Below are positions 29,545 to 41,129 of a stretch of DNA of 64,000 nucleotides, piece after piece. A model generated the notes under the pieces. The model was not told the DNA's origin. It did not search any database and worked only from the letters and a program-made list of their open reading frames with translations. Positions within the stretch are counted from its first letter, which is position 1; each line of letters opens with the position of its first letter. The stretch comes from Marinomonas rhodophyticola. Lineage in GTDB: Bacteria > Pseudomonadota > Gammaproteobacteria > Pseudomonadales > Marinomonadaceae. The translations under genes and the position numbers were made by a program. The stretch lies in NCBI RefSeq assembly GCF_026113935.1, contig NZ_JAPEUL010000007.1, positions 620,001-684,000 on the forward strand, given 5' to 3'.

Positions 29545-31467
29545 TCAGCTAGGTTTGCTCGACTCTCTTGATGAAAAAGCGCGCGAAGAAAATCCATCTG
29601 CTACGACGTCATTTAGTTTGTCTGCTTGGCAAGCTAAAGGGGTTTTACGAGCGATTGATCGTCAGTGGATTGAGCAGCTGGCGCAACATGCCAAAGAAGG
29701 CAATTCAGAGGTAAATAAGAGTGCTGTGCATATCGCCGGAGCCTTATGCAGCGCGTACCTTGGGGCTGGCCATATTTGTATCGATCTAGCGAATATTTGG
29801 CAAAGACCACCAGAAGGCATTGATCTAGAAGAATTAAGAGCGGCATTGGAAAAGAGCGGTGTGAAGAGCGTGTCGGCTTGGTGCCAAGTCTTGCTGGCAA
29901 GTTGTCTGGTTTCGTCGGCAGACAGTGTGGTTGAACGCCCTATGGTGTTGGCGGGCACGCGTTTGTATTTGTATCGTTATTTCCAATATGAGCAACAAGT
30001 GCTGACGTATCTCAAGGGGCAATTTACTGTGGCGCCTTTTGCTGTGGATGCGGCGTTATTGGCAACGCTGTTTCCCAATAAAGCCGACGCGGTAGATTGG
30101 CAAAAAGTGGCCGTCGCCAATGCGGCAAGTTTACCTTTTTCGGTGATCAGTGGCGGCTCTAGGAACGGGAAAGACAACCACTGTGACTCGTCTTTTGGCG
30201 TTGCTAGTGGCTCAGTCGCTGGCTGAAGGTAAGGTGTTAGCGTATTGAGTTAGCCGCGCCAACCGGCAAAGCCGCGGCGCGTCTAACGGAATCCATTTCA
30301 AAAGCCAAAGCGGGTTTGCCATTAAGTGATGAGGTTAAGCTTGCCATTCCAGAGCAAGCTAGTACTTTGCATCGCTTGTTAGGAAGCGATTTTGGCCGCA
30401 GTCGTTTTAAGCATAATAAAGCAAACCCCTTACATTTGGATGTGTTGCTGGTGGATGAAGTGTCTATGGTGGATTTGCCAATGATGGCGAAATTGATTGA
30501 TGCTATGCCGCCTCAGGCACGACTGATTTTGCTGGGTGACAAAGATCAACTGGCTTCGGTAGAAGCGGGCAGTGTACTGGGGGATTTATCCTATGGCATC
30601 GAAGAGGTTTACTTTCAACCAGAATGGGCTGAGCGACTGAGCCGTCTTACTGGAGAAAACCTTGCGCCGTTTGGTAATGCGTCAGCGCCGCCAATTAGTC
30701 GAGCCTTGACCTTGCTAAGAACCAGCTATCGCTTTGATGCCAATAGTGGCATTGGATACTTGGCAAAAGCCATGAACGCTGGGGACAGCCAAGCGGTATT
30801 ACGTTGCTTGCAGTCTAATAACACGGATGTTGAATGGCGAACGCCAGAAGAAGGACAGACCAAGGCCGATATTGCGACTCTCGCCAAAGGGTATGATGAT
30901 TATTGGGAAGCGGTGCGTCAGAACCTTGATATTGCCAAACTTTATGAGGTGTTTTCACGTTACCAGATTCTGACGGCGGTTCGCCAAGGGGAGTTTGGTG
31001 TCGAGAAGGTGAACGCTCAGCTGGAGCAGTATTTCTATCAGCGAGGACGAGTAAAAGATCCCCATGTTTGGTATCCGGGGAAAGCCGTGATGCTAACCCG
31101 AAATGATGCGGCATTGGGCTTGTTTAATGGCGATATTGGTCTTTGTATGCCTGATGAGTTTCAGCGTCTTCGAGTGTGGTTTATGCAGCCTGATGGTTGT
31201 TTTACAGGCTTGCTGCCGAGTCGTTTGAGTGAGTTTGAAGTGGTCTTTGCCATGACTGTGCATAAATCTCAAGGGTCAGAGTTTGATCATGTGGCTCTGT
31301 TATTGCCTATCACTCCTTCGCCAGTATTAACCAAAGAGTTACTTTATACTGGTATTACTCGAGCGAAGAGATCCTTTGCGTTATGGGGATCGAGCGGCTT
31401 AATTCGGAGTGCAACGAGTGCTCGTATTGAACGTTATTCAGGCCTTATTGACGAGCTTTGGCATTGA
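29531..31467 (+). CDS. recD: Exodeoxyribonuclease V alpha subunit RecD (two frameshifts)
   Basis: RecD is the 5'-3' helicase of RecBCD. It overlaps the recB end by 14 bases. Two extra bases break the frame, near 30163 (inside Walker A, which then reads GGSGTGKTTT) and near 30239 (giving VLRIELAAPTGKAAARL). Downstream motifs are intact: LDVLLVDEVSMVDL, LLGDKDQLASVEAGSV, and VFAMTVHKSQGSEFD. Reconstructed length is about 645 residues. The gene order recC-recB-recD is normal for gammaproteobacteria. Confidence 0.9.
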
Positions 31468-31621
31468 TATTTTACTATTCGGCGCCACTATCTGCTGAAG
31501 ATGTAAAAAAGCTTGTAAAACATCAGATTAAATAATCGTAATGCGTGATTCTTGCGGTCGTTTTTTTATGGTAGGGTAAGCAACATTTCAACATTGTGTA
31601 AAGTAGGAAAGAGTAGCAACA

Positions 31622-32627
31622 ATGGCAAAAGAAATTGTTTTAACCGGTGTCACCACCACAGGAACTCCTCACTTAGGTAACTATGTGGGAGCCATTCGTC
31701 CAGCGATCGAAGCGAGCCGTCAAGACAATACGGAATCTTACTTCTTTCTTGCAGACTATCATGCCTTGATCAAGTGTCAGGATCCAGAGCGTGTGAAACA
31801 GTCTCGTTTAGAAATTGCGGCGACCTGGCTAGCGTGTGGCTTGGACACGGATAAAGCAACTTTTTACCGTCAATCTGATATTCCTGAGATTGCTGAATTG
31901 AATTGGCTACTGACCTGCGTCACCGCAAAAGGCTTGATGAATCGCGCCCATGCTTACAAAGGCGCGGTAGATGACAATCTTGCTAATGGCCAAGATCCAG
32001 ATTTTGGTATCACTATGGGCTTGTTTTGCTACCCAGTGTTAATGGCGGCGGATATTTTGGCCTTTAACGCCCATAAAGTGCCGGTTGGTCGTGATCAAAT
32101 ACAGCATATTGAAATGGCGCGCGACATTGCTGGTCGTTTTAACCATTTATTTGGTGAACATTTCGTATTACCGGAAGCGGTGGTGGGTGAAGAAGGCTCC
32201 ATTCTTAAAGGCTTAGACGGTCGTAAGATGAGCAAGAGTTACAACAATACGATTCCATTATTTGATACTGAGAAAAAGCTACAAAAAGGCATCAATAAAA
32301 TCAAAACCAACCTGTTAGAACCGGAAGCGAAAGACCCTGATGACTCTACTGTGTTTGATATTTATAAAGCGTTTGCGACACCAGAACAAACTCGGCAAAT
32401 GCGTCAGAATTTTGCAGAGGGTATTGCTTAGGGGCGAAGCAAAGAAGGAACTTTTTACCCTGATCAATGGTCAACTGAGTGAGCCGCGTGAAAAGTATCC
32501 CAGAATTGATAGCAAATCCTGTTCATGTCGAGGAAATACTACAATCGGGTGCGGAAAAGCGCGAGCGCGAGCAAGGCAAATGATTTCAGACCTACGCAAT
32601 GCCGTAGGTCTAGTGAATTTTAAATAA
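31622..32627 (+). CDS. trpS: Tryptophan--tRNA ligase (three frameshifts near the 3' end)
   Basis: Class I synthetase with the HIGH-type motif ([13 protein letters not shown]) and KMSKS ([11 protein letters not shown]). The first 270 codons are clean. Three indels then fall within about 150 bases. An extra A near 32431 turns GCT TGG into a stop. An extra C near 32499 precedes [15 protein letters not shown] missing A near 32578 precedes [11 protein letters not shown]. Corrected, the protein is about 334 residues with the expected C-terminus. Since trpS is essential and the shifts lie in short homopolymers, local sequence error is by far the simplest explanation. Confidence 0.93.
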
Positions 32628-32640
32628 TAGGAGAAATACC

Positions 32641-33523
32641 GTGAAAACATCTGTGTATGCCATGCTGTTGGCGTTTGTGTTGGCAATTGGGGCGGGGGGC
32701 TATAGTGCCGATGTCCATGCTAAAAAGCTTGGTGGTGGTAGAGAGTTTTGGTAAAAGCTTTTCTGTGTCTGGGCCTCAAAAGCGGCGCCAGCGAGTGCGA
32801 CCAATTCTACGGCCGCGGCGGCTGGTGCTAAAAGAGCACTGGTTTCTTGGGTGGTCTAGGCGGTGGTCTGTTAGGCGGTTCTATTAGCAGGCGGTATTTT
32901 TGCAGCCTTGCTAGGTAGTGGTGCATTTGATGGTATTTCATTTGGCGATATCTTGTTATTCGCTGTGATTGGTTTTCTTGATCTACAAGTTTTTCATCGC
33001 GCCAAAACGTCGCGCTGCAGCAGCGGCTCAACAAGCTGGCACAAATGGTATGTTCCGTGAAATGCCTGAATCAACTCGCGACAGCGTTCGGGGCCTTCAC
33101 CAATGGCTGGAATATTAGGCGGTTTCGGTGCTACTCCAGACATTCAATTGCCACCTGGTTTTTAATGAGCAGGCCTTTGCTGCAGAAGCGAAAAATCATT
33201 ACATCACACTGCAAAAAGCATGGGATGATAATAATTTTAATGAAATTTTAGATTGTCATGTCAGCCCAGAGCTTTACAACTTGTTGGTTGAAGAGCGTGC
33301 TAAGCATGGCGACAACAAGCCTCGTACTGAAGTGATCTCTTTGATGGTTGACTTGGTTCGTGGTGAGCTTATCGGTTCGACAGCGTCTATTTCTTTACAG
33401 TTCTCAGGCTGGATCAAAGAAGGCGATGAAACATCGGAAACCGCTGAAATTTGGCACTTAGAAAAGAACATGTCTGACGCAAATGGAAATTGGACAATAG
33501 ATTGGATACAACAAGACAACTAA
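32641..33523 (+). CDS. Tim44-like domain membrane protein (many frameshifts)
   Basis: The pieces assemble into one gene: a signal-anchor start at GTG 32641 (MKTSVYAMLLAFVLAIGAGG), a GGLGGGLLGG-type glycine-rich segment, a transmembrane helix (ILLFAVIGFLIYKFF after correction), a linker, then a Tim44-like domain (FNEQAFAAEAKNHYITLQKA to DWIQQDN). At least seven single-base indels are needed between 32745 and 33170, among them an extra T at about 33163. From 33170 on the frame is clean. AGGAG precedes the GTG. Bacterial Tim44-like proteins are inner-membrane proteins of unclear function. Confidence 0.75.
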
Positions 33524-33628
33524 TTGTTACTTAACTTTGCTCGTAGACTCGTTACTCTTTGTTTACACTAGACAAAAGCAGTAACGAGTTCTACAGTACT
33601 TTAATCAAATTGAATATGGATGTGAGCC

Positions 33629-34140
33629 ATGTCTGAATTAGCACCTATTAAAGAAAAAGGGAAAGCCTTATCTGAAAATAAGAAAGGCGAGTTGTTGCAG
33701 TATCTGACTTTTAAGCTGATTGACGAAACTTATGGTATCAACGTCATGCAGATTAAAGAGGTGCTACGCTATAGCGAAATAGCTCCCGTTCCAGTGCGCC
33801 TTCTTATGTACTAGGCATCGTAAACTTACGCGGTAACGTTGTGACGGTAGTGGACACACGCGTCCGTTTTGGACTGGCCAGAGGTGCACTATTACCGATG
33901 ACACGCGCATTATCATCGCCGAGGCATGATGGTGAACAAGTGGGTCTGTTGGTCGATGCGGTACAAGAAGTATTCTATTTGTATCAAGGTGAAATAGAGC
34001 AAAGTCCAAGCGTAGGTAATGACGATGCCTTGAAATTTATTCAAGGTGTTTACCAAAAAGAAGATGAGTTGGTTATTTTGTTGGAACTCAATCGTATGTT
34101 TGAGCGCAACGATGCACTTGGCATCGAAGCGATGAATTAA
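33629..34140 (+). CDS. cheW: Chemotaxis coupling protein CheW (frameshifted)
   Basis: CheW links chemoreceptors to CheA. LQYLTFKLIDETYGINVMQIKEVLRY and, after correction, SYVLGIVNLRGNVVTVVDTR with FGLPEVHYTDDTRIIIAEHDG and VGLLVDAVQEV are the family blocks (each shown in parts). Four indels are needed: a missing G near 33797, then extra bases near 33880, 33894 and 33926, which return to the same frame. Length is about 170 residues. It stands alone, with no other chemotaxis genes in the window. Confidence 0.85.
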
Positions 34141-34185
34141 GAGCCAATCCATTCTTTTTAGAGCGATCTAGAGTTTAGAACGACA

Positions 34186-34216
34186 TAAAAAAGCCATGCT
34201 TATGCATGGTTTTTTT
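34186..34216. terminator. Bidirectional terminator between cheW and gsk
   Basis: CCATGC (34194-34199) pairs with GCATGG (34204-34209) across a TTAT loop, with A-runs before and T-runs after. The two flanking genes converge on it. Confidence 0.85.
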
Positions 34217-34239
34217 ATGTCGCTAAAAAGCTTGAACGG

Positions 34240-35540
34240 TTATCTTTCCCAGTAAGCTTCTTCTAGGCTGTCTTCTCTTTTCTGGTAAGCCACGGGATAA
34301 TCGAGACGCGTTTTGCGCTAATATCTCATAACTTACGCGGTTCGAGTATTTACAGATTTGGGCAAAAGAGGAATAGGCCAAAAAGGAGCGCCAAGTGTTT
34401 GCTGGAGTTTGGAATGGCTTCTTTGTGAAAGTGGTTCGCAGAAATATCATGCAGCAATGCTGATAAGGCGCCGTCACCCGCGCCATTGGTGTTGCGAATT
34501 TTTTCGGGGCCGCCCATGTAAGGATCGATATGAGAGAAGACTTTTACGGGGTGTTTGCAAGCTTCACGCAGCATAGGGCGACTGAATTCCCAACGATTAA
34601 AATCGGCCAAGCTGCCCGATTTAATAGGGTGTGTAGTTTCCCGTTTTAGCTCATCATCGGTATAGCCGCATAGATACATGCCGTCTGGCCCTGCGGTTAA
34701 TAACACAAGATCAACGTAATCAAGAATGGCACTGGCCGCCTGCAATGGATCTGATAATCCCGTTAACGCTTCGGCTTCTAATTCATTCATGGCGAGTACG
34801 TTGACGTAGTTTTTGATTAATTCGAGCAGTTCTTCACGATTATCTTCTACAAGGTGTTTGGTGCCTAATGTAAGAGCGGTTGGAACATGATGTTGATGGG
34901 CATATTGTAGGGCGGTTAGCATGGCCTGTTTGATGGGTTTACCCTGATGGCGTAAAGGGTAAGCACAAGTTACCAGGAGCAGCCGCACCGGCGATAATAT
35001 TTTCCGGAATGTGTTCCGTATTGAGGCTCGTCCATGTCCCCAGGGCGATCGCAAAAGTGCGCTCACCGTCAGGTGTGATTAAGGCAATGCCACGGCCGAT
35101 GTCCCCAGCAACGCCTTGAAGGTGATTCATATCGACTTTACTGCTGGTATGGCAGATATAATGGTAAGCTGGTGAACCTAGGGTAATATTGGCAGACATG
35201 ACGCCAAGTAGCACAGATTTGTCATCAGCTAGCACGGAATAATTGTGTATGGTGTTGCCAATAGTGCCGCCAGCAAAATGATCTGAGATGCTGTTTTGTG
35301 CAGTGAGTTCATCATATATCGCAGAGGCTGTGTCGGCATCGACAAGATTCGACAATCCTTTTTGGATGCTAAATGTGTTTAAAAATTGATCCGAGACATT
35401 AGCGACCACATCGACGATAGTTTCATCCAAACCAACGATGTAAGTGTCTTTATCTGGACGGACTTCTGATTTAGGCAGAGCTGGTTTAGGTTGAGAAACT
35501 GGGAAGTAATGTTTGAGTTTGCGTTGACCGGAAACTTCAT
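34240..35540 (-). CDS. gsk: Inosine/guanosine kinase (frameshifted)
   Basis: A PfkB-family kinase that phosphorylates inosine and guanosine in purine salvage. It closely follows E. coli Gsk: LKHYFPV at the start, FAGGTIGNTIHNYSVLADD, SVLLGVM, LTLGTK, LAMNELEAEALTG, YMGGPEKIRNTNGAGDGAL (catalytic GAGD) and ICKYSNRVSYEIL. At least four indels break the frame. A missing G just after the start (MKFPG-QRK) is one. Extra bases near 34980 (AAALVTCAYPL), near 34411 (SSKHWRSFLAYSS) and near 34282 (PEKEDSLEEAYWER) are the others. The start is ATG 35540, with an in-frame ATG at 35552. Confidence 0.85.
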
Positions 35541-35627
35541 ATCGATGCTCATGGATAAAATAATAGAGTGAGTTTAGCAAAGAATTGACCAGTCGGGCAG
35601 GATTAGCAAGAAGAAAGTAAGGTGAAA

Positions 35628-36380
35628 ATGAACGAATCAGAGTTAGATCGTTATAGTAGACAGTTATTACTGCCAAATTTTGATATACAGGGGCAATTGA
35701 ATCTTGCCCAAGCTAAAATATTGATTATTGGCTTAGGTGGATTAGGGAATATTGCGGCGACTTATTTGGCTACGTCAGGCGTGGGAACATTAGTGTTAGC
35801 GGACGGCGACCAACTAGAGTGCAGCAATTTACCACGCCAAGTCCTTTATGCTGAACATCAGCTTGGCCTGAATAAAGTCGATGCGGCGGCGGCGCAGATT
35901 GCGCTTAAAAATTCAGCCGTTCAAATCGAAGTGATTGCTCAAAAACTGGCAGACAATTCTTTGCTTCGTGCTGTAGAACAGGCAGATGTGGTGTTGGACT
36001 GTACGGATAACTTTACGGCAAGAAAAGCCATCAACCGTGCTTGTCTGTTGTTGAGAAAACCACTGGTCAGCGCGGCAGCGATTCGCTGGGAAGGGCAGTT
36101 GGTGAGTTTCTTGTATCATCAACAATCAACGCCTTGTTATGAGTGCTTATATCCTTCTTTGTCGGATCAGCAATTAAGCTGTAACGAAAGTGGTATTGTC
36201 GCTCCTGTTGTTGGCTTACTTGGTGTTTATCAGGCGCTAGAAGCATTAAAGCTGGCAAGTGGTTGTGGAAAGGTTAAGCATGGCGTATTGAGGCTATTTG
36301 ACGGTTTTGAAGGCAGCTGGCGTGAAATACGTCTAAGTCAAGATCCAGAATGCTCTGCTTGCTCACTTGAAAACTCATAG
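35628..36380 (+). CDS. moeB: Molybdopterin-synthase adenylyltransferase MoeB (ThiF/HesA family)
   Basis: E1-like enzyme that adenylates the MoaD C-terminus in molybdopterin synthesis. It has the nucleotide-binding GLGGLGNIAATYLA, DGDQLECSNLPRQ with the catalytic arginine, and DCTDNFTAR. Two cysteine pairs (CYEC and CSAC) are spaced for one zinc, as in MoeB. ATG 35628 follows AAGGTG; an in-frame GTG lies two codons earlier. No rhodanese domain is present. ThiF is the main alternative. Confidence 0.85.
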   Translation: MNESELDRYSRQLLLPNFDIQGQLNLAQAKILIIGLGGLGNIAATYLATSGVGTLVLADGDQLECSNLPRQVLYAEHQLGLNKVDAAAAQIALKNSAVQIEVIAQKLADNSLLRAVEQADVVLDCTDNFTARKAINRACLLLRKPLVSAAAIRWEGQLVSFLYHQQSTPCYECLYPSLSDQQLSCNESGIVAPVVGLLGVYQALEALKLASGCGKVKHGVLRLFDGFEGSWREIRLSQDPECSACSLENS

Positions 36381-36475
36381 AAAGTCCCTATTTTAGTAAT
36401 TAGTATTTTTCTCTAAGAATTTCAGCCGATTTTCGTTAGAATTTGTCACAGTATTTTAGCCGACCGCATTGTTGA

Positions 36476-37462
<987 letters not shown>

Positions 37463-37473
37463 GATGTACACAC

Positions 37474-37505
37474 GCCTCAGACTTTGCTGAATGAAAGTCT
37501 GAGGC
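37474..37505 (+). terminator. First stem-loop after trxB
   Basis: A perfect 12-base stem GCCTCAGACTTT with AAAGTCTGAGGC around an eight-base loop, starting 11 bases after the stop. No T-run of its own. It may protect the 3' end or assist the next terminator. Confidence 0.75.
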
Positions 37506-37506
37506 A

Positions 37507-37537
37507 CAAAAAAACCGATCCTAGGATCGGTTTTTTT
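37507..37537. terminator. Bidirectional terminator between trxB and ppa
   Basis: The palindrome ACCGATCCTAGGATCGGT is flanked by seven As and seven Ts, so it can end trxB from the left and ppa from the right. Confidence 0.92.
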
Positions 37538-37564
37538 ATGCCTAAAGTAAATCGCTTGAACGAA

Positions 37565-38095
37565 TTACTGAGCGTTGTAAGCTTCGATGCCTTCAACAAT
37601 CGCTTTTCTTGCTTCGTCAGCGTTTGCCCAGCCTTCTACTTTTACCCATTTGCCTTTTTCAAGGGTTTTGTAGTTTTCGAAGAAATGTTCAATCTGATCG
37701 CGTAGCAGTTGTGGAATATCGTTTACATCTTGGATGTGACCGTATTCTTTGCTTAGTTTCTCGTGTGGAACAGCAACCAATTTTGCGTCCATACCGGCTT
37801 CGTCAGACATATTCAATACGCCAACTGGGCGGCAGCGGATAACGGAACCTGGAACCACTGGGTAAGGCGTAATCACCAAAACATCAACTGGGTCACCATC
37901 ATCTGCTAACGTATGGTTAACATAGCCGTAGTTGGCAGGATAGAACATGGGAGCGGTCATGAAGCGGTCAACGACAAGCGCGTCCATATCCTTATCAACT
38001 TCGTATTTTACTGGGTTTGCTTGTGCTGGGATCTCGATGATCACGTTGATATCATTTGGTGCATCTTTGCCAGCAGGGATTTTGCTATAGCTCAT
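37565..38095 (-). CDS. ppa: Inorganic pyrophosphatase
   Basis: Family I pyrophosphatase, about 176 residues, hydrolysing pyrophosphate from biosynthesis. Active-site strings include [28 protein letters not shown] and [15 protein letters not shown] with the metal-binding aspartates. The start [13 protein letters not shown] at 38095 fits the family and has GGAAG upstream; an earlier ATG at 38128 would add unconserved residues. Confidence 0.95.
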   Translation of the reverse strand: MSYSKIPAGKDAPNDINVIIEIPAQANPVKYEVDKDMDALVVDRFMTAPMFYPANYGYVNHTLADDGDPVDVLVITPYPVVPGSVIRCRPVGVLNMSDEAGMDAKLVAVPHEKLSKEYGHIQDVNDIPQLLRDQIEHFFENYKTLEKGKWVKVEGWANADEARKAIVEGIEAYNAQ

Positions 38096-38303
38096 TATAA
38101 TTTCTTCCAATGTGTTAAATATGGGCAATATTATAAAAGCTAGACAGCATCTATGCTAGTTGTGTAATGCATCCATTCGTAATATTCTCTATTTCACTAG
38201 AATAAAACATGTAAAAAGCATTCTAAATAGCGTTAACTTATTGCTTTCTTTCTAAATTTAGCTAGTCTTACACAGTGATCAAATTATAGTCGCGAGGACA
38301 GTA

Positions 38304-38612
38304 ATGACAAAATCTGAGCTGATAGAGCTGCTAATCGATCAGCAATCCCATTTGCCGGTGAAAGATGTAGAGCAAGCAATCAAAGCAATGCTGGAGCATA
38401 TGTCTGATTCCTTAGCGAATGGTGAGCGCATAGAGATAAGAGGCTTCGGTAGTTTTTCTCTGCATTACAGAGCACCCAGAATTGGCCGAAATCCTAAAAC
38501 GGGAGAGTCTGTTGAACTGGGAGCCAAGTACGTGCCGCACTTTAAACCGGGCAAAGAATTGAGAGAATTGGTTAATTTGCCTGAAGACAGTGAGATTAAC
38601 GAACTTAACTAA
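38304..38612 (+). CDS. ihfB: Integration host factor beta subunit
   Basis: A 102-residue DNA-bending protein of the HU/IHF family. The arm region [22 protein letters not shown] and the start [14 protein letters not shown] identify the beta subunit. It is followed by lapA, lapB, pyrF and comEA in the usual order. rpsA, normally just upstream, is absent here; ppa is the neighbour instead. IHF is also a common helper of phage integrases. Confidence 0.95.
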   Translation: MTKSELIELLIDQQSHLPVKDVEQAIKAMLEHMSDSLANGERIEIRGFGSFSLHYRAPRIGRNPKTGESVELGAKYVPHFKPGKELRELVNLPEDSEINELN

Positions 38613-38687
38613 TTTACGTCTTATGCCTCGAATTTTTTTAGCTACCACGGCATAATAACGCCATTATATTTTTTGGTAGGTTGTTTT

Positions 38688-39011
38688 ATGCTTAAATGGC
38701 TGAAAAGAGTTACTTACACAGTACTCATTGTTTTTTTTCTTGCCGTGGGTGTGTTTTTTGCCATCCGCAATCCACAACTAATCCCATTAGATCTTGTTTT
38801 TTGGCAAGGGCCAGAACTTAGCGTCGCCCTCTATGTCATTATATCTTTTACTGTTGGAGCCTGTGTTGCCTTGTTGGTTAGCTCAGTTACCTATTTACGC
38901 AGTGAGCGTCAGATCAAGGTATTAACTCGTAAATACGAAAAAGCACGAGATGAAGTAGATTCTTTGCGTAAGGCTTCTATTGCGAAAGAGCTTTCTGTTG
39001 AGAAGGAGTGA
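38688..39011 (+). CDS. lapA: Lipopolysaccharide assembly protein LapA
   Basis: About 107 residues with two transmembrane helices (residues about 10-28 and 44-66) and a C-terminal coiled coil, typical of LapA/DUF1049. With LapB it controls LpxC turnover by FtsH and so LPS level. The start at ATG 38688 (MLKWLKRVTYTVLIVFF) fits the family. Its stop overlaps the possible lapB GTG. Confidence 0.9.
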   Translation: MLKWLKRVTYTVLIVFFLAVGVFFAIRNPQLIPLDLVFWQGPELSVALYVIISFTVGACVALLVSSVTYLRSERQIKVLTRKYEKARDEVDSLRKASIAKELSVEKE

Positions 39012-40195
39012 GTGAGTTGACCGAAATTGGGTTGTTTTTGGTTCTGTTTGTCGCGCTCTTTGTTGGCTGGGCAATGGGGCGTAAAAATCCGACCAAGAAA
39101 AATAAGCAAACCAAAAAAAGCATTCCGACTGATTATTTTCGTGGTCTTAACCATCTACTGAACGATCAACATTCTGAGGCCATTGACGCTTTTGTTGATT
39201 CTCTCGAAGTCAATTCTGATACCTTTGATATCCACCTTACACTAGGTAATTTATTTCGTAAAAAAGGTGAAATACAAAAGGCCATCAACATACACCAAAA
39301 CTTGCTCGCTCGTCCTGAGATATCCCAGCGTGAAATGCGTATGGTGCAGTTAGAGCTTGCCAGTGATTTCATGTCGGCTGGTTTGCTAGATAGAGCAGGG
39401 CGCTTATTATTGAATATGGCGTCAACGTCACGCAAAACGGAATTTCAGCCTAAAATACTCACTTTGCTTGTCGATCTTTATGAATTTGAGCAGAGTTGGG
39501 ACAAGGCCATACAAATTGGCTCTGAGTTGATCAAAGAAGCGCCGACCAAAAAAGAGATTAAGCGCTTGGCGCATTTTCATTGTGAGATGGCTCAAGAGTT
39601 GCAGAAAAAAGAGCAATGGAAGCAATCTTTTCAGTATTATAAACAAGCTTTAGAGGTGGACTCTAGCTGCGTTCGAGCGAGTATTGGCGCGGCCGATGTA
39701 TTAAATAGCCAAGGGCGTTATCGTGACGCCATTAAAGAGCTAAAGCACGCAGCAGAACAAGACCCAGAATTTATTTCCATCATTATCCCTAAGTTAAAAG
39801 AGTGTTATCAAAAAGTGTGGGGCAGTGGTGGTTACATTAAGTTTTTGCAAGAACAGAATCAGAAGAAGCCTTCTACGGCTTTAATCATGGCGCTGGTTCA
39901 GCATTACATGGAAACAGATAAAGACTACGCCGAGATGTTTCTGGTTGAACAATTAAGATTACACCCCACGATTAAAGGTTTTAAAGAGCTGATTAGTTTG
40001 CAGCTCGCCGATTCTCAAGGTTACAACCAACAACATTTGGTGGTGTTATTCGAGCTGATTGATCAACTCGTACAGGCAAAACACAAATATCAATGTCGCC
40101 AGTGTGGTTTTCCTGGACATCAATTGCATTGGCAGTGTCCTAGTTGTAAAAATTGGGGCGTGGTAAAGCCAATTCATGGTTTGGAAGGTGAATAA
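39008..40195 (+). CDS. lapB: Lipopolysaccharide assembly protein LapB (YciM)
   Basis: An inner-membrane TPR protein of about 390 residues that helps FtsH degrade LpxC. An N-terminal anchor (LFLVLFVALFVGWAMGR) is followed by tandem TPR repeats and a C-terminal rubredoxin-like zinc site (CRQCGF and CPSCKNWG). GTG 39008 overlaps the lapA stop; TTG 39017 has better spacing from AAGGAG and is an equally good start. Confidence 0.93.
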   Translation: MSELTEIGLFLVLFVALFVGWAMGRKNPTKKNKQTKKSIPTDYFRGLNHLLNDQHSEAIDAFVDSLEVNSDTFDIHLTLGNLFRKKGEIQKAINIHQNLLARPEISQREMRMVQLELASDFMSAGLLDRAGRLLLNMASTSRKTEFQPKILTLLVDLYEFEQSWDKAIQIGSELIKEAPTKKEIKRLAHFHCEMAQELQKKEQWKQSFQYYKQALEVDSSCVRASIGAADVLNSQGRYRDAIKELKHAAEQDPEFISIIIPKLKECYQKVWGSGGYIKFLQEQNQKKPSTALIMALVQHYMETDKDYAEMFLVEQLRLHPTIKGFKELISLQLADSQGYNQQHLVVLFELIDQLVQAKHKYQCRQCGFPGHQLHWQCPSCKNWGVVKPIHGLEGE

Positions 40196-40256
40196 AGCAA
40201 AGCGTGTATTTGTGATACTTATAAACGATAGAAACCGAAAGAAAAGAGGACACTGA

Positions 40257-40964
40257 ATGAGCTGCCAATCCCCTATAGTGGTTGCCCTAGATTACCCAAC
40301 CATGGCGCAATCCGTTGAGATGGCGAAACGACTAGACCCTAGCCAGTGTCGAGTCAAAGTCGGCAAAGAGTTGTTTACGACAGCAGGTCCTGTGATTTTG
40401 GATGAGTTGCATAAGCTAGGCTTCGACATTTTTCTCGATCTTAAATTTCATGATATTCCAAATACAGTGGCGAACGCGGTGACTGTGGCGGCTAAAGCGG
40501 GCGTGTGGATGGTAAACGTTCATGCGACTGGTGGCCGTCGTATGATGGAAGCGTCTGCGAATGCGTTGCAGCAATTACCCGATAACAAGACCTTATTGAT
40601 TGCGGTAACGGTTCTGACCAGCATGGATCAAGCGGATCTTTTAGAAATTGGTATTGACGCGACGCCTGAGCAGCACGTTAAACGTTTGGCGGCGTTGGCG
40701 AAATCTTCTGGCATGGATGGGGTGGTCTGTTCTGCGCAAGAGTCCAGTATGTTGTCTGCGGACTTGGGACGAGATTTTGTGTTAGTGACACCTGGTATTC
40801 GTCCTACTGGTTCGGATCAGGGCGACCAGAAGCGTATTATGACACCAGCGGAGGCTATGGCGGCAGGCAGTCATTACCTAGTCATGGGGCGTCCGATAAC
40901 TCAGGCTAGTGATCCTATTGCCGTGTTGACTCAAGCAAATCGTGATCTAGGTGTGTTGTCGTAA
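40257..40964 (+). CDS. pyrF: Orotidine 5'-phosphate decarboxylase
   Basis: Last step of UMP synthesis. The 235-residue TIM barrel has the catalytic KVGKELF and DLKFHDIPNTV (Lys-Asp network) and TPGIRPTGSDQGDQKRI for phosphate binding. ATG 40257 follows AAGAGGA. The frame is intact. Confidence 0.96.
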   Translation: MSCQSPIVVALDYPTMAQSVEMAKRLDPSQCRVKVGKELFTTAGPVILDELHKLGFDIFLDLKFHDIPNTVANAVTVAAKAGVWMVNVHATGGRRMMEASANALQQLPDNKTLLIAVTVLTSMDQADLLEIGIDATPEQHVKRLAALAKSSGMDGVVCSAQESSMLSADLGRDFVLVTPGIRPTGSDQGDQKRIMTPAEAMAAGSHYLVMGRPITQASDPIAVLTQANRDLGVLS

Positions 40965-41032
40965 TCTCTCTTGTGGCATTTTGATATCAGACAAAAAAGA
41001 CCCTTGAAGTCTGACTAAAAAGCTTTTACTCT

Positions 41033-41083
41033 AAAACCACTTACTTGTGTTGACCTTATGTCGACATAGTAAGTGGTTTTTTA
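41033..41083 (+). terminator. Terminator after pyrF
   Basis: A 13-base stem, AAAACCACTTACT (41033-41045) with AGTAAGTGGTTTT (41068-41080), around a 22-base loop and followed by Ts. It separates pyrF from comEA. Confidence 0.85.
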
Positions 41084-41129
41084 TTGGCAAGATGCCATCT
41101 TTTGTTAAGACTTTGAAAAGGATTTTTCT

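Noticed and set aside
22435-31467. Real loss of recBCD function
   Set aside because: Six single-base shifts lie in otherwise perfectly conserved frames, some in homopolymers, and neighbouring essential genes show the same kind of damage. Sequence error explains this better.
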